Source: Azospirillum thiophilum
Lineage (GTDB): Bacteria; Pseudomonadota; Alphaproteobacteria; Azospirillales; Azospirillaceae
Length of the DNA stretch: 64,000 nucleotides
Assembly (NCBI RefSeq): GCF_001305595.1
Contig: NZ_CP012405.1
Span: 355,501-419,500, forward strand
Direction of reading: 5' to 3'
Notes under the pieces: generated by a model
What the model was told of the DNA's origin: nothing
Databases searched by the model: none
The model's input: the letters and a program-made list of their open reading frames with translations, nothing else
Shown here: positions 52,479 to 60,205 of the stretch, one piece after another
Layout of the letters: each line of letters opens with the position of its first letter
Position numbering within the stretch: the first letter of the stretch is position 1
Program-made: the position numbers and the translations under genes

Positions 52479-53435
52479 TCAGGCCAGCGGGAGTCCTGCC
52501 GGCGCGCGGAGCCTCGCGCCGGCCGGCATCGCATCGGCGGACGCGTTGCTGTGCCGCCAGTTGCGCGGCGAGATGCCGACGAGACGGCTGAAGGTGCGGG
52601 TGAAATGGCTCTGGTCGGCGAAGCCGCAGGCGAGCGCCACATCGGCCAGAGTCTGCGACCGGTCGCGCATCAGCGCCTTGGCATGCTCGATCCGCTGGTT
52701 CAGCAGCCATTGGTAGGGCGTGGTATTGGCGGTGCGCCGGAAGGAGCGGACGAAGTGCCCGACCGACAGCCGGCATTCGGCGGCGAGGTCCGCCAGCCGG
52801 ATCTCGCCGTCGAGATTGGCGGCGATCATCTCCTTCACCCGCCTTTCCTGCCAGGGGGCCAGCGTGCCGCCGCCCTTGGCCTCGCTCAGCCGGCCATAGG
52901 CGGTGACGATGTGCAGCGCCAGCGCAGAGCAGATATGGTCGAGGAACAGCAGGCTGATCCGCTCCGGCAGCGCCAGTGCCGGCAACAGGGCCGACGCCAG
53001 GGCCGCGATGGTCGGATCCTCGACCGGACGGCTCGGCCGGATCGCCAGATCCTCCAGCCGGCCGGCCCGCGCGTCGGGACACAGGCCCTCCAGCACCGGC
53101 CGCGGCAGATGGAAGGTCAGCGTGTCGAAGGCGGAATGCATGTGACAGGCGATGTCGCGGCGGTAGTCGTGGATGGAGGTCAGCCCGGCGATGTTCCGCG
53201 GCTTTTCCACCAGCTCGCCATCGACCCATACGTCGGAGCGGAAATTCGACAGATGGTGGCTGACCAGGAACGCATCCTCGGTGTCCGGGGTGTGGAACCG
53301 GCCGACATCGTCGGTGGCGCAGCGAACCCGCGCGATCCCCATCATTCCGCATCCGGACCGGATAACAGTCACATTCGGCTTTTCCGGAATCGTAACGAAA
53401 CGCAGCTGGAGATTGCTTTGAGCGGCCGAGGCCAT
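52479..53435 (-). CDS. AraC family transcriptional regulator
   Basis: 318 residues from the ATG at 53435 (GGAG 7 nt upstream); ATG 53465 is less well supported. The N-terminal ~190 residues are a cupin-like sensing domain of unknown ligand. The C-terminal double HTH is LDGEIRLADLAAECRLSVGHFVRSFRRTANTTPYQWLLNQRIEHAKALM and TLADVALACGFADQSHFTRTFSRLVGISPRNWR. A perfect palindrome lies 200 bp upstream (53636-53653). Its targets could be the adjacent MFS or the hydrolase at 53689. Confidence 0.87.
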   Translation of the reverse strand: MASAAQSNLQLRFVTIPEKPNVTVIRSGCGMMGIARVRCATDDVGRFHTPDTEDAFLVSHHLSNFRSDVWVDGELVEKPRNIAGLTSIHDYRRDIACHMHSAFDTLTFHLPRPVLEGLCPDARAGRLEDLAIRPSRPVEDPTIAALASALLPALALPERISLLFLDHICSALALHIVTAYGRLSEAKGGGTLAPWQERRVKEMIAANLDGEIRLADLAAECRLSVGHFVRSFRRTANTTPYQWLLNQRIEHAKALMRDRSQTLADVALACGFADQSHFTRTFSRLVGISPRNWRHSNASADAMPAGARLRAPAGLPLA

Positions 53436-53635
53436 GGGTGTCTCCGTGGTCTTGCGTGCGGACATCCGGCCCGATCATCCGGCTGATCCCCGGATCGATG
53501 GTCCGTCCTTGGAGGCGGGACGGGACCGCGCGATGCGCGACGGCGGCCGGCTGCCTTCCCACGGAGGGTAAGCGCGGCGACAGGTCGCAGGCCACTAGAC
53601 ACAGATTGACTTCGGCAGTGTTTAGGTAGGGCGAC

Positions 53636-53653
53636 CCTAGACCTTGGTCTAGG
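53636..53653. promoter_or_regulatory. Perfect 8-2-8 palindrome upstream of the AraC gene
   Basis: CCTAGACC (53636-53643), TT, GGTCTAGG (53646-53653). It is a likely protein-binding site between the RsbQ-like hydrolase stop and the AraC promoter. Half of it recurs at 46741-46747. Arms resemble TAGACC-type TetR boxes but with a shorter spacer, and the symmetry also fits LuxR-type response regulators. Confidence 0.5.
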
Positions 53654-53688
53654 ATCCGGCCCGCTCGTCGACGGTCGGTCTGCCGGTT

Positions 53689-54495
53689 TCAGGACAGATG
53701 GCAGCGCAGCGCGTCGATCACCACCGCCGGCGCGGACAGGTGCGGCAGATGGCCGGACGCGTCGAGCACCTCCATGACGCTTCCCTGCAGATGGTGGTGC
53801 AGATAATCCGCCGCCTCCCGGCTCACCGCGGGGTCGTGACTGGTCTGGAGAACGACCGCCGGCACCCGGATCTCGGCCAGCCGGTGGCGGACGTCGCTTT
53901 GCAGGATGGTGATCAGCAGCGACAGCGCCCTATCCGGCCGCATCGCCCGCAGGGTCGCCACGAATTCCCGCACCGCCGGGGCGTCCGCCGGGCCGGAGAC
54001 GACCATCTCCCCGAAGCTCGCGGTCCATTGCAGATAGTCCCGGGTCGCGCTTTCAATCAGGCCGTCGATGTCGGCACCGTCGAAGCCGCCGCGATAGTCG
54101 CCCCGGTTGCGATAGCAGGCGGAGGCCCCCAGCAGCACCAGCTTCCTGAAGGCATAGGGCGCCCTGATCGAGGCGAGCGCCGCGATGGTGCCGGCCACCG
54201 AATGGCCGACACAGATGCAATCGACGATCCGCAGGGCGTCGAGGACCGCGGTCAGGTCGCGGACATAGGCATCCAGCGTGCCGTAGCGGACATGGTCGTA
54301 GTGGGTCTGGCTGCCCGGTCCGACTCCCGTCAGATCGAACAGGACGATGCGGTAACGGTCCTTGAACGCCTCCACGACATGGCGCCACGCCGACTGGCCG
54401 GTGCCGAACCCCGGAACGAGGACCAGGGTCTCCGCCGCCGACCCGATGACGGTGACGTTGTGACGTTCCAGAACCGAGCCACCGCTTTCGATCAT
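53689..54495 (-). CDS. RsbQ/KAI2-like alpha/beta hydrolase
   Basis: 268 residues from the ATG at 54495 (GGGGCGGCACG before it). It closely follows the RsbQ layout: RHNVTVIGSAAETLVLVPGFGTGQSAW, LFDLTGVGPGSQTHYDHVRYGTLDAYVRDLTAVLDALRI, elbow VGHSVAG with Ser near 98, acid in TSHDPAV, His in SGHLPHL. RsbQ partners a PAS phosphatase RsbP in Bacillus energy-stress signalling; relatives in plants sense strigolactone or karrikin. No rsbP is adjacent, so the partner or ligand is unknown. Confidence 0.85.
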   Translation of the reverse strand: MIESGGSVLERHNVTVIGSAAETLVLVPGFGTGQSAWRHVVEAFKDRYRIVLFDLTGVGPGSQTHYDHVRYGTLDAYVRDLTAVLDALRIVDCICVGHSVAGTIAALASIRAPYAFRKLVLLGASACYRNRGDYRGGFDGADIDGLIESATRDYLQWTASFGEMVVSGPADAPAVREFVATLRAMRPDRALSLLITILQSDVRHRLAEIRVPAVVLQTSHDPAVSREAADYLHHHLQGSVMEVLDASGHLPHLSAPAVVIDALRCHLS

Positions 54496-54593
54496 CGTGC
54501 CGCCCCGCCCACAGGAGTTCCTAATGCAACCATCCTGTGCAGGCACAACGCAAGAGACATCGGCGCAAGAGGCATCCGCGCATGTCCGCCGGC

Positions 54594-55601
54594 TCAGCGC
54601 CGCAGGTGCAGGCGGACGGCGTCGGCAGCCTGGATCACCGCGTCTTCGGCCGCCCGGACATGGCGGGTCATTCCGGCGAAGGAATGAGGCAGCGCGTCAT
54701 GCAGCACCAGCCGGTGCGGAACATTCGCCTCCTCCAGCCGCCGGGCGAGGCGCAGGCTGTCGTCGCGCAGGCAGTCCAGCCCGGCCGCCGCCACATGCAG
54801 CGGCGGCAGCCCGCGCAGGTCGGCGAGCAACGGGGCGGCGCCGGGGTCGCGGGTCATGGCATCCCGGCCGAGATACTGCCGCCAGTACCAGCGCATCCGC
54901 CCGGTGGTCAGGCCATAGTCGCCACCGCCGAACAGCCGGTGCGACTCCGTATCGAAATCATGGGCGAACATGCCGTAGAGCAGCATGCCGAAGGACAGCG
55001 GCGGTCCCGCCTCGCTCCGGGCGTCGAGCGCCAGTCCGAGCGCCAGGTTGGCCCCGGCCGAATCGCCGCCGACGGCGATCCGCTCCGGGTCCAGCCCGTG
55101 ATCCGCGCCATGGCGCACCACCCAGCGCAAGGCGGCCAAGGCCTCTCCCCGCTGGTGGGGATAGCGCCTCTCCGGGGCGAGGCTGTAGCCGACGGCACAG
55201 ACCGCCACGCCGCCATGCCGGGCCAGCAGGCGCAGCAGCCGGTCGTGGGTGTCGATGGAGTTGACCGCGAACCCACCGCCATGGAAGTAGATCAGCACCG
55301 GCAGGGGGGCGTCTCCGCCGCCTGCCCCACCATCCACCGGGCGGATCAGGCGCAGGCGCAGCGATCCCGCCGGACCGACGGCCTCGACCTCCCGCACTTC
55401 CGCCGGCAGGGCGGGGCCGTTGAGGAAGGCGTGGTAGCGCTCCGCCGCGTCCCGCGCCTCGGCCAGCGGCTGGCGGAGCGGATCGGCCGGCGCCAGCCCG
55501 GCGCGGGCGGCCAGGGCGCCCAGTTCGGCAACGCCGGGATCGAGCAGACCGCGGCGAAGGGGCAGGCCATGGCAAAAGGGCAGGATCGTGTCAGGCATCA
55601 C
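54594..55601 (-). CDS. HSL-family (bHSL) carboxylesterase
   Basis: 335 residues. Hormone-sensitive-lipase motifs: YFHGGGFAV near residue 105 (oxyanion), GDSAGANLAL near 175 (nucleophile Ser), and DCLRDDSLRLARRLEEANVPHRLVLHDALPHSF with the acid and His. It hydrolyses short-chain esters, probably in the cytoplasm as no signal peptide is seen. It starts 15 nt after the XRE-cupin stop, so the regulator-esterase pair forms an operon. Confidence 0.87.
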   Translation of the reverse strand: MMPDTILPFCHGLPLRRGLLDPGVAELGALAARAGLAPADPLRQPLAEARDAAERYHAFLNGPALPAEVREVEAVGPAGSLRLRLIRPVDGGAGGGDAPLPVLIYFHGGGFAVNSIDTHDRLLRLLARHGGVAVCAVGYSLAPERRYPHQRGEALAALRWVVRHGADHGLDPERIAVGGDSAGANLALGLALDARSEAGPPLSFGMLLYGMFAHDFDTESHRLFGGGDYGLTTGRMRWYWRQYLGRDAMTRDPGAAPLLADLRGLPPLHVAAAGLDCLRDDSLRLARRLEEANVPHRLVLHDALPHSFAGMTRHVRAAEDAVIQAADAVRLHLRR

Positions 55602-55616
55602 GGGCGCTCCCGGCGG

Positions 55617-56294
55617 TCACAGGATGTAGGACATCACCAGATACAGCACCGCCTCGCCGTCGCCGGGATTGCGGTAGCCGTGCGGGACGTCGGCCTCGAA
55701 CAGGATGGAGTCGCCCTCCTCCAGCCGGTGTTCGCCATCGGCAGTGACGATCTCGACCGGGCCGCGCCCGACCAGGATGTTTTCCACCGTGCCGGGGGAG
55801 TGGCCGTCGGACGCCTCGTCGGCACCCGGGGACAGGCGAAGCTCGTAGAACTCGACCTGACGCTCCCCTTTCAGCGGGAACAGCGCGCGGGAGGTGAAAC
55901 GACCGTCGCGTGAGGTGAGGCTGCGCGATTCCGCCCGCCGGATCACCGTGGTGCCGGCATCGCCGCCGCTGCTGAGCAGGCTGGAGAAGGACAGGTCCAG
56001 CGCCTTGGCCACCGTCCACAGCGTGGCGATGTCGGGGCGGTGGCGCCCCTCCTCGATCGCCGCGAGAAGGGAGGGATCGATGCCGGACAGCTGCGCCAGC
56101 CCATCGACCGACAGGCCCTGGCGGCGGCGGAAGGCGCGCAGATTGTCGCCGATCACGCCAACGAGCTGGTCGACCGATGCAGGGGGCGATGCAGGGGGCG
56201 ATGCAGGGGGCGAGGCCGGATCGGAGCCGTCGCCGGGCGTTGCCGCCAGGGCGCGGGGCAGGCGGTCGAATGCGGGGGCTGTGCCGATCGTCAT
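55617..56294 (-). CDS. XRE-family regulator with C-terminal cupin
   Basis: 225 residues from the ATG at 56294 (AGGAGCAGGGATCC before it). After a 40-residue tail with the repeat SPPA, the HTH is NLRAFRRRQGLSVDGLAQLSGIDPSLLAAIEEGRHRPDIATLWTVAKALDLSFSSLL (~50-108), followed by a cupin ~140-225 (GTVENILVGRGPVEIVTADGEHRLEEGDSILFEADVPHGYRNPGD). Such regulators sense small organic ligands in the cupin. It is divergent from the CtBP-type dehydrogenase and upstream of the esterase. Confidence 0.88.
   Translation of the reverse strand: MTIGTAPAFDRLPRALAATPGDGSDPASPPASPPASPPASVDQLVGVIGDNLRAFRRRQGLSVDGLAQLSGIDPSLLAAIEEGRHRPDIATLWTVAKALDLSFSSLLSSGGDAGTTVIRRAESRSLTSRDGRFTSRALFPLKGERQVEFYELRLSPGADEASDGHSPGTVENILVGRGPVEIVTADGEHRLEEGDSILFEADVPHGYRNPGDGEAVLYLVMSYIL
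56176..56211 (-). repeat. Three-copy 12-bp tandem repeat in the XRE-cupin gene
   Basis: GATGCAGGGGGC occurs three times in a row (56176-56187, 56188-56199, 56200-56211), encoding the SPPA-type repeat in the linker before the HTH. In-frame, so copy-number change would only lengthen or shorten the linker. Confidence 0.9.
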
Positions 56295-56377
56295 GGATCC
56301 CTGCTCCTGCAACGGTGATGATCGGGACGAGGCGAGCTGACAAGACTGGCCGGGCCCGATGGAGGTCGGGAGGATTG

Positions 56378-56428
56378 AACACCAAATATACCTATCTATC
56401 AAGTAGGCAATCTCGTCATTTTGGTGTT
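56378..56428. promoter_or_regulatory. Divergent AT-rich promoter region with distant 9-bp inverted repeat
   Basis: AACACCAAA (56378-56386) and its complement TTTGGTGTT (56420-56428) are 33 bp apart in the AT-rich gap between the XRE-cupin (start 56294) and the dehydrogenase (56502). CCTA/TAGG arms lie between them. Spacing fits two half-operators on one DNA face for the XRE regulator. Confidence 0.35.
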
Positions 56429-56501
56429 ATTTACCGGTCATAAATGTTGGCTTTTAACGTTTTTTAATTGTTTAATTTGACCGAAGAGAGGGTGTCAGAG
56501 C

Positions 56502-57512
56502 ATGTCGCATGGAAAGCCGGGGGCGTTCACCGTCGGGATCACCGACCACATGATCCCGCCGCCGGATCTGGAAGCCGCGGTGCTGGACGGGGTCGCCGAA
56601 ATCGACTTCCTCGATACGCGGCGGGAAGAGGATCTTGACCCGGAACGGCTGGCCCGGCTGGACGCGCTGCTGGTGTGGAGCACCAGGATCGGCCCGGCCA
56701 CGGTGGACAAGCTGAAACGCTGCCGTGTCGTCGTGCGGTTCGGGGTCGGCTACGACCGGGTTGACGTCGCGGCGCTGGAGGCGGCCGGCATCCCCTTCGC
56801 CAACAATCCCGATTACGGAACGGAGGAGGTGGCCGACCATGCGGTCGCCATGATCCTGTCGCTGCAACGCCGGCTGTGGGAGCATGACGGGCGTGCCCGC
56901 GGCTATGGCACGACGTGGCAGGCCAACACGCTGACGCCGCTGCATCGTTCCAGTGCCGCAACGGTCGGCGTCGTCGGGGTCGGGCGGATCGGTACCGCGG
57001 TGGTGAACCGGTTGAAGGGCTTCGGCTACCGCATCCTGGGCTACGACCCGCTCCAGCCGGCCGGACACGAGAAGGCGGTGGGCTACCGCCGCGTCCGCCG
57101 GCTGGAGGATCTCCTGGCCGAATCGGACATCGTCACCTTCCACTGCCCGCTGACGGGCGAGACGCGCGGCCTGCTGGACGAGGCGACGCTGGCGGCGATG
57201 AAGCCGGGCGCCATCCTGGTCAACACCGCCCGCGGCGAGCTGTTCGCCGGGCTGGACCCGGTGGAGGCGGCGCTGCGCAGCGGCCGGCTGGCGGCATTGG
57301 GCACCGACGTGCTGCCGGTCGAGCCGCCGGCCCCGCACCCGCTGCTCGACGCTTGGCGGGCGCGGGAGGACTGGCTGGCCGGCCGGCTGGTGGTAACGCC
57401 GCACAACGCCTTCCACTCCGATCAGGCGGCGGTGGAGATGCGTCGGAACGCTGCCGAAACGGTGCGGATCTTCCTGGAGGACGGCGTGCTGCGGAACAGG
57501 ATCCGGGGGTAG
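56502..57512 (+). CDS. C-terminal-binding-protein-type D-2-hydroxyacid dehydrogenase
   Basis: 336 residues. NAD domain with GVVGVGRIGTAVVNRL near residue 150 (GxGxxG), YDPLQPAG, catalytic Arg in NTARGELF near 240, acidic residue in GTDVLPVEPP, and catalytic His in TPHNAFHS near 305. The catalytic-domain part FGVGYDRVDVAALEAAGIPFANNPDYGTEEVADHAVAMIL is typical. It interconverts 2-keto and D-2-hydroxy acids with NAD(H). Divergent from the XRE-cupin gene, which probably controls it. Confidence 0.87.
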   Translation: MSHGKPGAFTVGITDHMIPPPDLEAAVLDGVAEIDFLDTRREEDLDPERLARLDALLVWSTRIGPATVDKLKRCRVVVRFGVGYDRVDVAALEAAGIPFANNPDYGTEEVADHAVAMILSLQRRLWEHDGRARGYGTTWQANTLTPLHRSSAATVGVVGVGRIGTAVVNRLKGFGYRILGYDPLQPAGHEKAVGYRRVRRLEDLLAESDIVTFHCPLTGETRGLLDEATLAAMKPGAILVNTARGELFAGLDPVEAALRSGRLAALGTDVLPVEPPAPHPLLDAWRAREDWLAGRLVVTPHNAFHSDQAAVEMRRNAAETVRIFLEDGVLRNRIRG

Positions 57513-57552
57513 AGGGCCGGGAGGAGGTCTGGCAGCGGTTGCCCCCTCCCCG

Positions 57553-57579
57553 ACCCTCCCCCTCTTCGAGGGAGAGGGT
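57553..57579 (+). terminator. Hairpin downstream of the dehydrogenase gene
   Basis: ACCCTCCCCCTC (57553-57564) and GAGGGAGAGGGT (57568-57579) pair at 11 of 12 positions around TTC, 41 nt after the stop. No long T-run. It may be a terminator or a REP-like GC hairpin. Confidence 0.55.
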
Positions 57580-57648
57580 GCATTCTGGGAAGCAGTCGAG
57601 GGGTGGAGAGGGCAAGTGCCGTCGAAGCTCCTTCCGCTACCCACTCCT

Positions 57649-57913
57649 CTACCCGGCCAGCAGCCCGGCCACGTCCAGCCCCAGCCTACCGCCGATGCGG
57701 TAAAGCGCCGCCTCCGGCTCGCCGGGGATGCTGACGCCGCTGTTGGCGGGGGCCGGCGGCGTGTCGGCGACATGGTCGAGCATGGCCGCGGGCATCGGCC
57801 TCCATCAGATTGGCGGCGACGATGGCCGCCTCCTCCCCCGAGCTGCCGCTGCGGCGGAGGATGGCGTCGAGCGTGGCGACCAGCCGCACCGGACGATGGA
57901 GGGTGCCGCTCAT
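57649..57913 (-). pseudogene. Ldh-family dehydrogenase remnant (N- and C-termini joined by a deletion)
   Basis: From the ATG at 57911-57913 the reading frame gives LVATLDAILRRSG and IVAANLMEADARGH, the N-terminus of the malate/L-lactate dehydrogenase family. In another frame, ending at the TAG 57649-57651, comes NSGVSIPGEPEAALYRIGGRLGLD and VAGLLAG, the family C-terminus. Roughly 270 central residues are gone, including the catalytic His and NAD-binding parts. The ATG still overlaps the upstream stop by 4 nt (ATGA), so the two were once an operon. An intact paralogue is at 24411-25583. Confidence 0.82.
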
Positions 57914-58516
57914 GCCAAGGTCGCATAGTCGATGGGCGTCGTCCGGTCCAGCATACGATGGACCCGCGGCAGCGGGTATTCGAGATGGCGAAGCCGCCGT
58001 TCTCGCGCACCGCGCGCAGGATCAGGAAGTCGCCCACCGCCTGCGGCACGCGGATGCCGGACGCGATGGTGTGCGCATCCTCCCAGCGTGGGGCATGCTC
58101 CTCCCCCTGTTCCCAGGCGCGGACCATCGACGCGCAGCCGGCGGCCTGCACCGCCACCATGCACGTGCGCCTGGAGCCGATGAAGCCGATGGCCTCCAGC
58201 TCGGCGAAGGCCTTCCACATGCCGATCAGGCCGGTGCCGCCGCCGGTGGGATAGAAGATGACGTCCGGCACCTCCCACCCCAGCTGTTCGGCCAGTTCCA
58301 GCCCCATGGTCTTCTTGCCCTCGATCCGGTAGGGCTCCTTGAGGGTCGAGACGTCGAACCAGCCGGCCTTGGCCTTGCCCTCGCCGACGATCTTGCCGCA
58401 ATCATCGATCAGGCCGTCGACGCGGTAGACGGTGGCGCCCTGCAGCTCGATCTCCGAGACGTTCACCTCGGGCGTGTCGGCCGGGCAGAAGATGGTGGTG
58501 CGATGCCGGCGCGGGT
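57910..58516 (-). pseudogene. Threonine-synthase-like PLP enzyme remnant (C-terminal ~200 residues)
   Basis: TRAGIA at 58499-58516, then after a one-base frameshift TTIFCPADTPEVN, continuing through KAGWFDVSTLKEPYR, KTMGLELAEQL, FYPTGGGTGLIGMWKAF (PLP-phosphate-binding Gly loop) and QAVGDFLIL. A second frameshift precedes the last ~22 codons (YPLPRVHRMLD ... DYATLA). The N-terminal half with the PLP-binding Lys is missing, so it cannot be active. It ends in an overlap with the decayed Ldh gene and is joined upstream to a binding-protein fragment. Confidence 0.82.
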
Positions 58517-58963
58517 GCCGTCCCACAGCGCCGCCACGGTGTCGGTGAAGGTCGGGAACATCAGCGACTTGACCTTGGGGTTGCTGGTGGTGAGGAAAAG
58601 CGGCATGTCGTTCAGCGAGGCGATCGCCTTGACCTTGGCGTTGCCCTTGGTGCGATCCCAGATGGTCCGCAGCGGCCCGACGCCGGCGGAGCCGAGGTCG
58701 AGGCTGCCGGACAGCAGCGCGTCGTTCATCGCCGCCCCGCCGGACAGTTGGACCCACTCGACGGCGATGTCGAGGCCCAGCGCCTTGCCATGCTTTTCGA
58801 TCAGCTGGTTCTGGCGCAGCACATGCAAGGGCAGATAGCCCAGACCATATTGCTCGGCGATGCGGATTCGCTCTTCCGCCGCCGCCGGACCGGCCATCGC
58901 CATGATGCCGGCTACGGAAACGGCAAGGGTGGCGAGCGGGTGACGAACCGGACGTGCTGGCTG
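58517..58963 (-). pseudogene. NitT/TauT-type ABC substrate-binding protein remnant (N-terminal part)
   Basis: The frame after the TAA at 58964-58966 encodes PLATLAVSVAGIMAMAGPAAA, a signal peptide, then RIAEQYGLGYLPLHVLRQNQLIEKHGK and SGSLDLGSAGVGPLRTIWDR, typical of aliphatic-sulfonate/nitrate/taurine-type binding proteins. No ATG, GTG or TTG precedes the signal peptide in frame; ATG 58903 would cut it. The protein breaks off after ~150 residues and runs into the threonine-synthase-like remnant. The start and the C-terminal half are both lost. Confidence 0.75.
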
Positions 58964-59148
58964 TTAATACTGTTCTTTTATCGGTTCCGAGAAGGGGGTG
59001 CAGACGCCTCGAAAGAGTCGGAAGAAGGTTAACCTGGGTTAAGGGACCGCCGCCGCGATGCCGCCTACATCGACGGGACGGGCACCACCCTTTCACTGAA
59101 GGGGAACGGTCCGTCCCTTGGAAATGGAACACCAGGAAGGGCCAGGCG

Positions 59149-59571
59149 ATGAATACACCCCAGATGCAGTCCCCGGCGGACGCGATCGGCGCATGGACGG
59201 CCGGCACGATGCTGCAGACCACGCTCCTCCAGCGGACCGAGGCGATGCTGCGGATGCAGTCGGGCCTGTTCGAGACTGTCGAAACCATCAGTCAGATGTG
59301 GCTGGAGCATCGGCAGGACGACATCCGTTCGGCTCTTGCCACCGTGGAGCGGATGGAAACGGCGGAGAATACGGCGGAGCGCTCCACCCTGTGGAGCGAC
59401 TGGATGAACGAGCGCTTGAAACGCTGGTCGGGCGAGGCATCGGAAATGGCGGAGCGGGTGCAGACGATGACGCACGTCCTGGCCGACGCGGTTCCGGCCG
59501 CGGACAAGCCTGCCACCCAACTGCGGGAAGCGGTGCAGCGGCGCGACCGCAGGAGCGAGGGGACGGCCTGA
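59149..59571 (+). CDS. Small helical phasin-like protein
   Basis: 140 residues from the ATG at 59149 (AGGAAGGGCCAGGCG before it). Mostly amphipathic helix: LQTTLLQRTEAMLRMQSGLFETVETISQMW, then NERLKRWSGEASEMAERVQTM. Length, composition and helical pattern fit phasins that coat polyhydroxyalkanoate granules, but no definitive motif exists. No phaC or phaR is nearby. Alternative: an uncharacterised coiled-coil protein. Confidence 0.6.
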   Translation: MNTPQMQSPADAIGAWTAGTMLQTTLLQRTEAMLRMQSGLFETVETISQMWLEHRQDDIRSALATVERMETAENTAERSTLWSDWMNERLKRWSGEASEMAERVQTMTHVLADAVPAADKPATQLREAVQRRDRRSEGTA

Positions 59572-59579
59572 AAACATCG

Positions 59580-59619
59580 TCGCCGCGTCCGCCGGGGCTG
59601 TGCCGGGCGGACGCGGCGA
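59580..59619. terminator. Bidirectional terminator between convergent genes
   Basis: TCGCCGCGTCCGCC (59580-59593) and GGCGGACGCGGCGA (59606-59619) form a perfect 14-bp stem with a 12-nt loop, between the phasin-like stop (59571) and the HPF stop (59674). Position suits termination of both converging genes. Confidence 0.65.
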
Positions 59620-59673
59620 TGGCCGGAACGCCTTGCCACAAGGTTTAAGGTGAACCGGTGACGAAGGACAAGG

Positions 59674-60024
59674 TTACGCCCGGACGTGGGCCTTCACCTC
59701 ATGGCGCTGACGCTCCGCATAGCTCTCCAGCGCATGGCGGGCTGCATCGAAGGCGTCGCGGATGGCGGCATCGGCCGTCTCATGACCATGGCCGCCCGGC
59801 TTGTCGCTGTGCACGACCAACTCCCCTCCCGGGAGCGTCAGGGCGATCTGGACGGTGTAGTGCTTGCCCTGATGCCGATGGCGATGCGGCACCTCGAAGA
59901 CCACGCGCGTGGCCAGGATGCGCGTGAAGAAGCGGTCGAGCTTGTCGGCATGCTCACCGATCAGATGCTCCAGCGCGGGAGAGGGGTCGATGTTGCGGAA
60001 GGCGATCTGCAACTCTTGACGCAT
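59674..60024 (-). CDS. hpf: Ribosome hibernation promoting factor family protein (HPF/RaiA)
   Basis: 116 residues from the ATG at 60024 (AAAAGGAGAACGGAC before it). The beta-alpha-beta-beta-beta-alpha fold is visible: ELQIAFRNIDPSPALEHLIGEHADKLDRFF, then TRVVFEVPHRHRHQGKHYTVQIALTLPGGELVVH and ADAAIRDAFDAARHALESYAERQRH. The short form (no long C-terminal domain) stabilises inactive ribosomes in stationary phase. The His-rich loop HRHRHQG is longer than usual. Confidence 0.85.
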   Translation of the reverse strand: MRQELQIAFRNIDPSPALEHLIGEHADKLDRFFTRILATRVVFEVPHRHRHQGKHYTVQIALTLPGGELVVHSDKPGGHGHETADAAIRDAFDAARHALESYAERQRHEVKAHVRA

Positions 60025-60205
60025 GTCCGTTCTCCTTTTCGGAAGGCGCCCCATCCGCCGGCCAGTAGGAAAAGGGGCCGATGCGGGGCCTGGACGAACC
60101 CAGGATCGCACATTGGCGGAATCCTGCCTTAATCTGCGTCAATGCGCTGCCCGCCCGCCGGCTGTAGACTCCGCCGCGTTCAAAATGGCGGCTCAGGACA
60201 GCCCC

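Noticed and set aside
57083..57406. 107-codon minus-strand ORF inside the CtBP-type dehydrogenase
   Set aside because: Contained in a well-supported gene on the other strand; Ser/Arg-rich shadow composition.
56472..59288. Minus-strand open frame of 938 codons
   Set aside because: It runs antisense through the clear CtBP-type dehydrogenase and only by chance passes through parts of the decayed genes in different frames.
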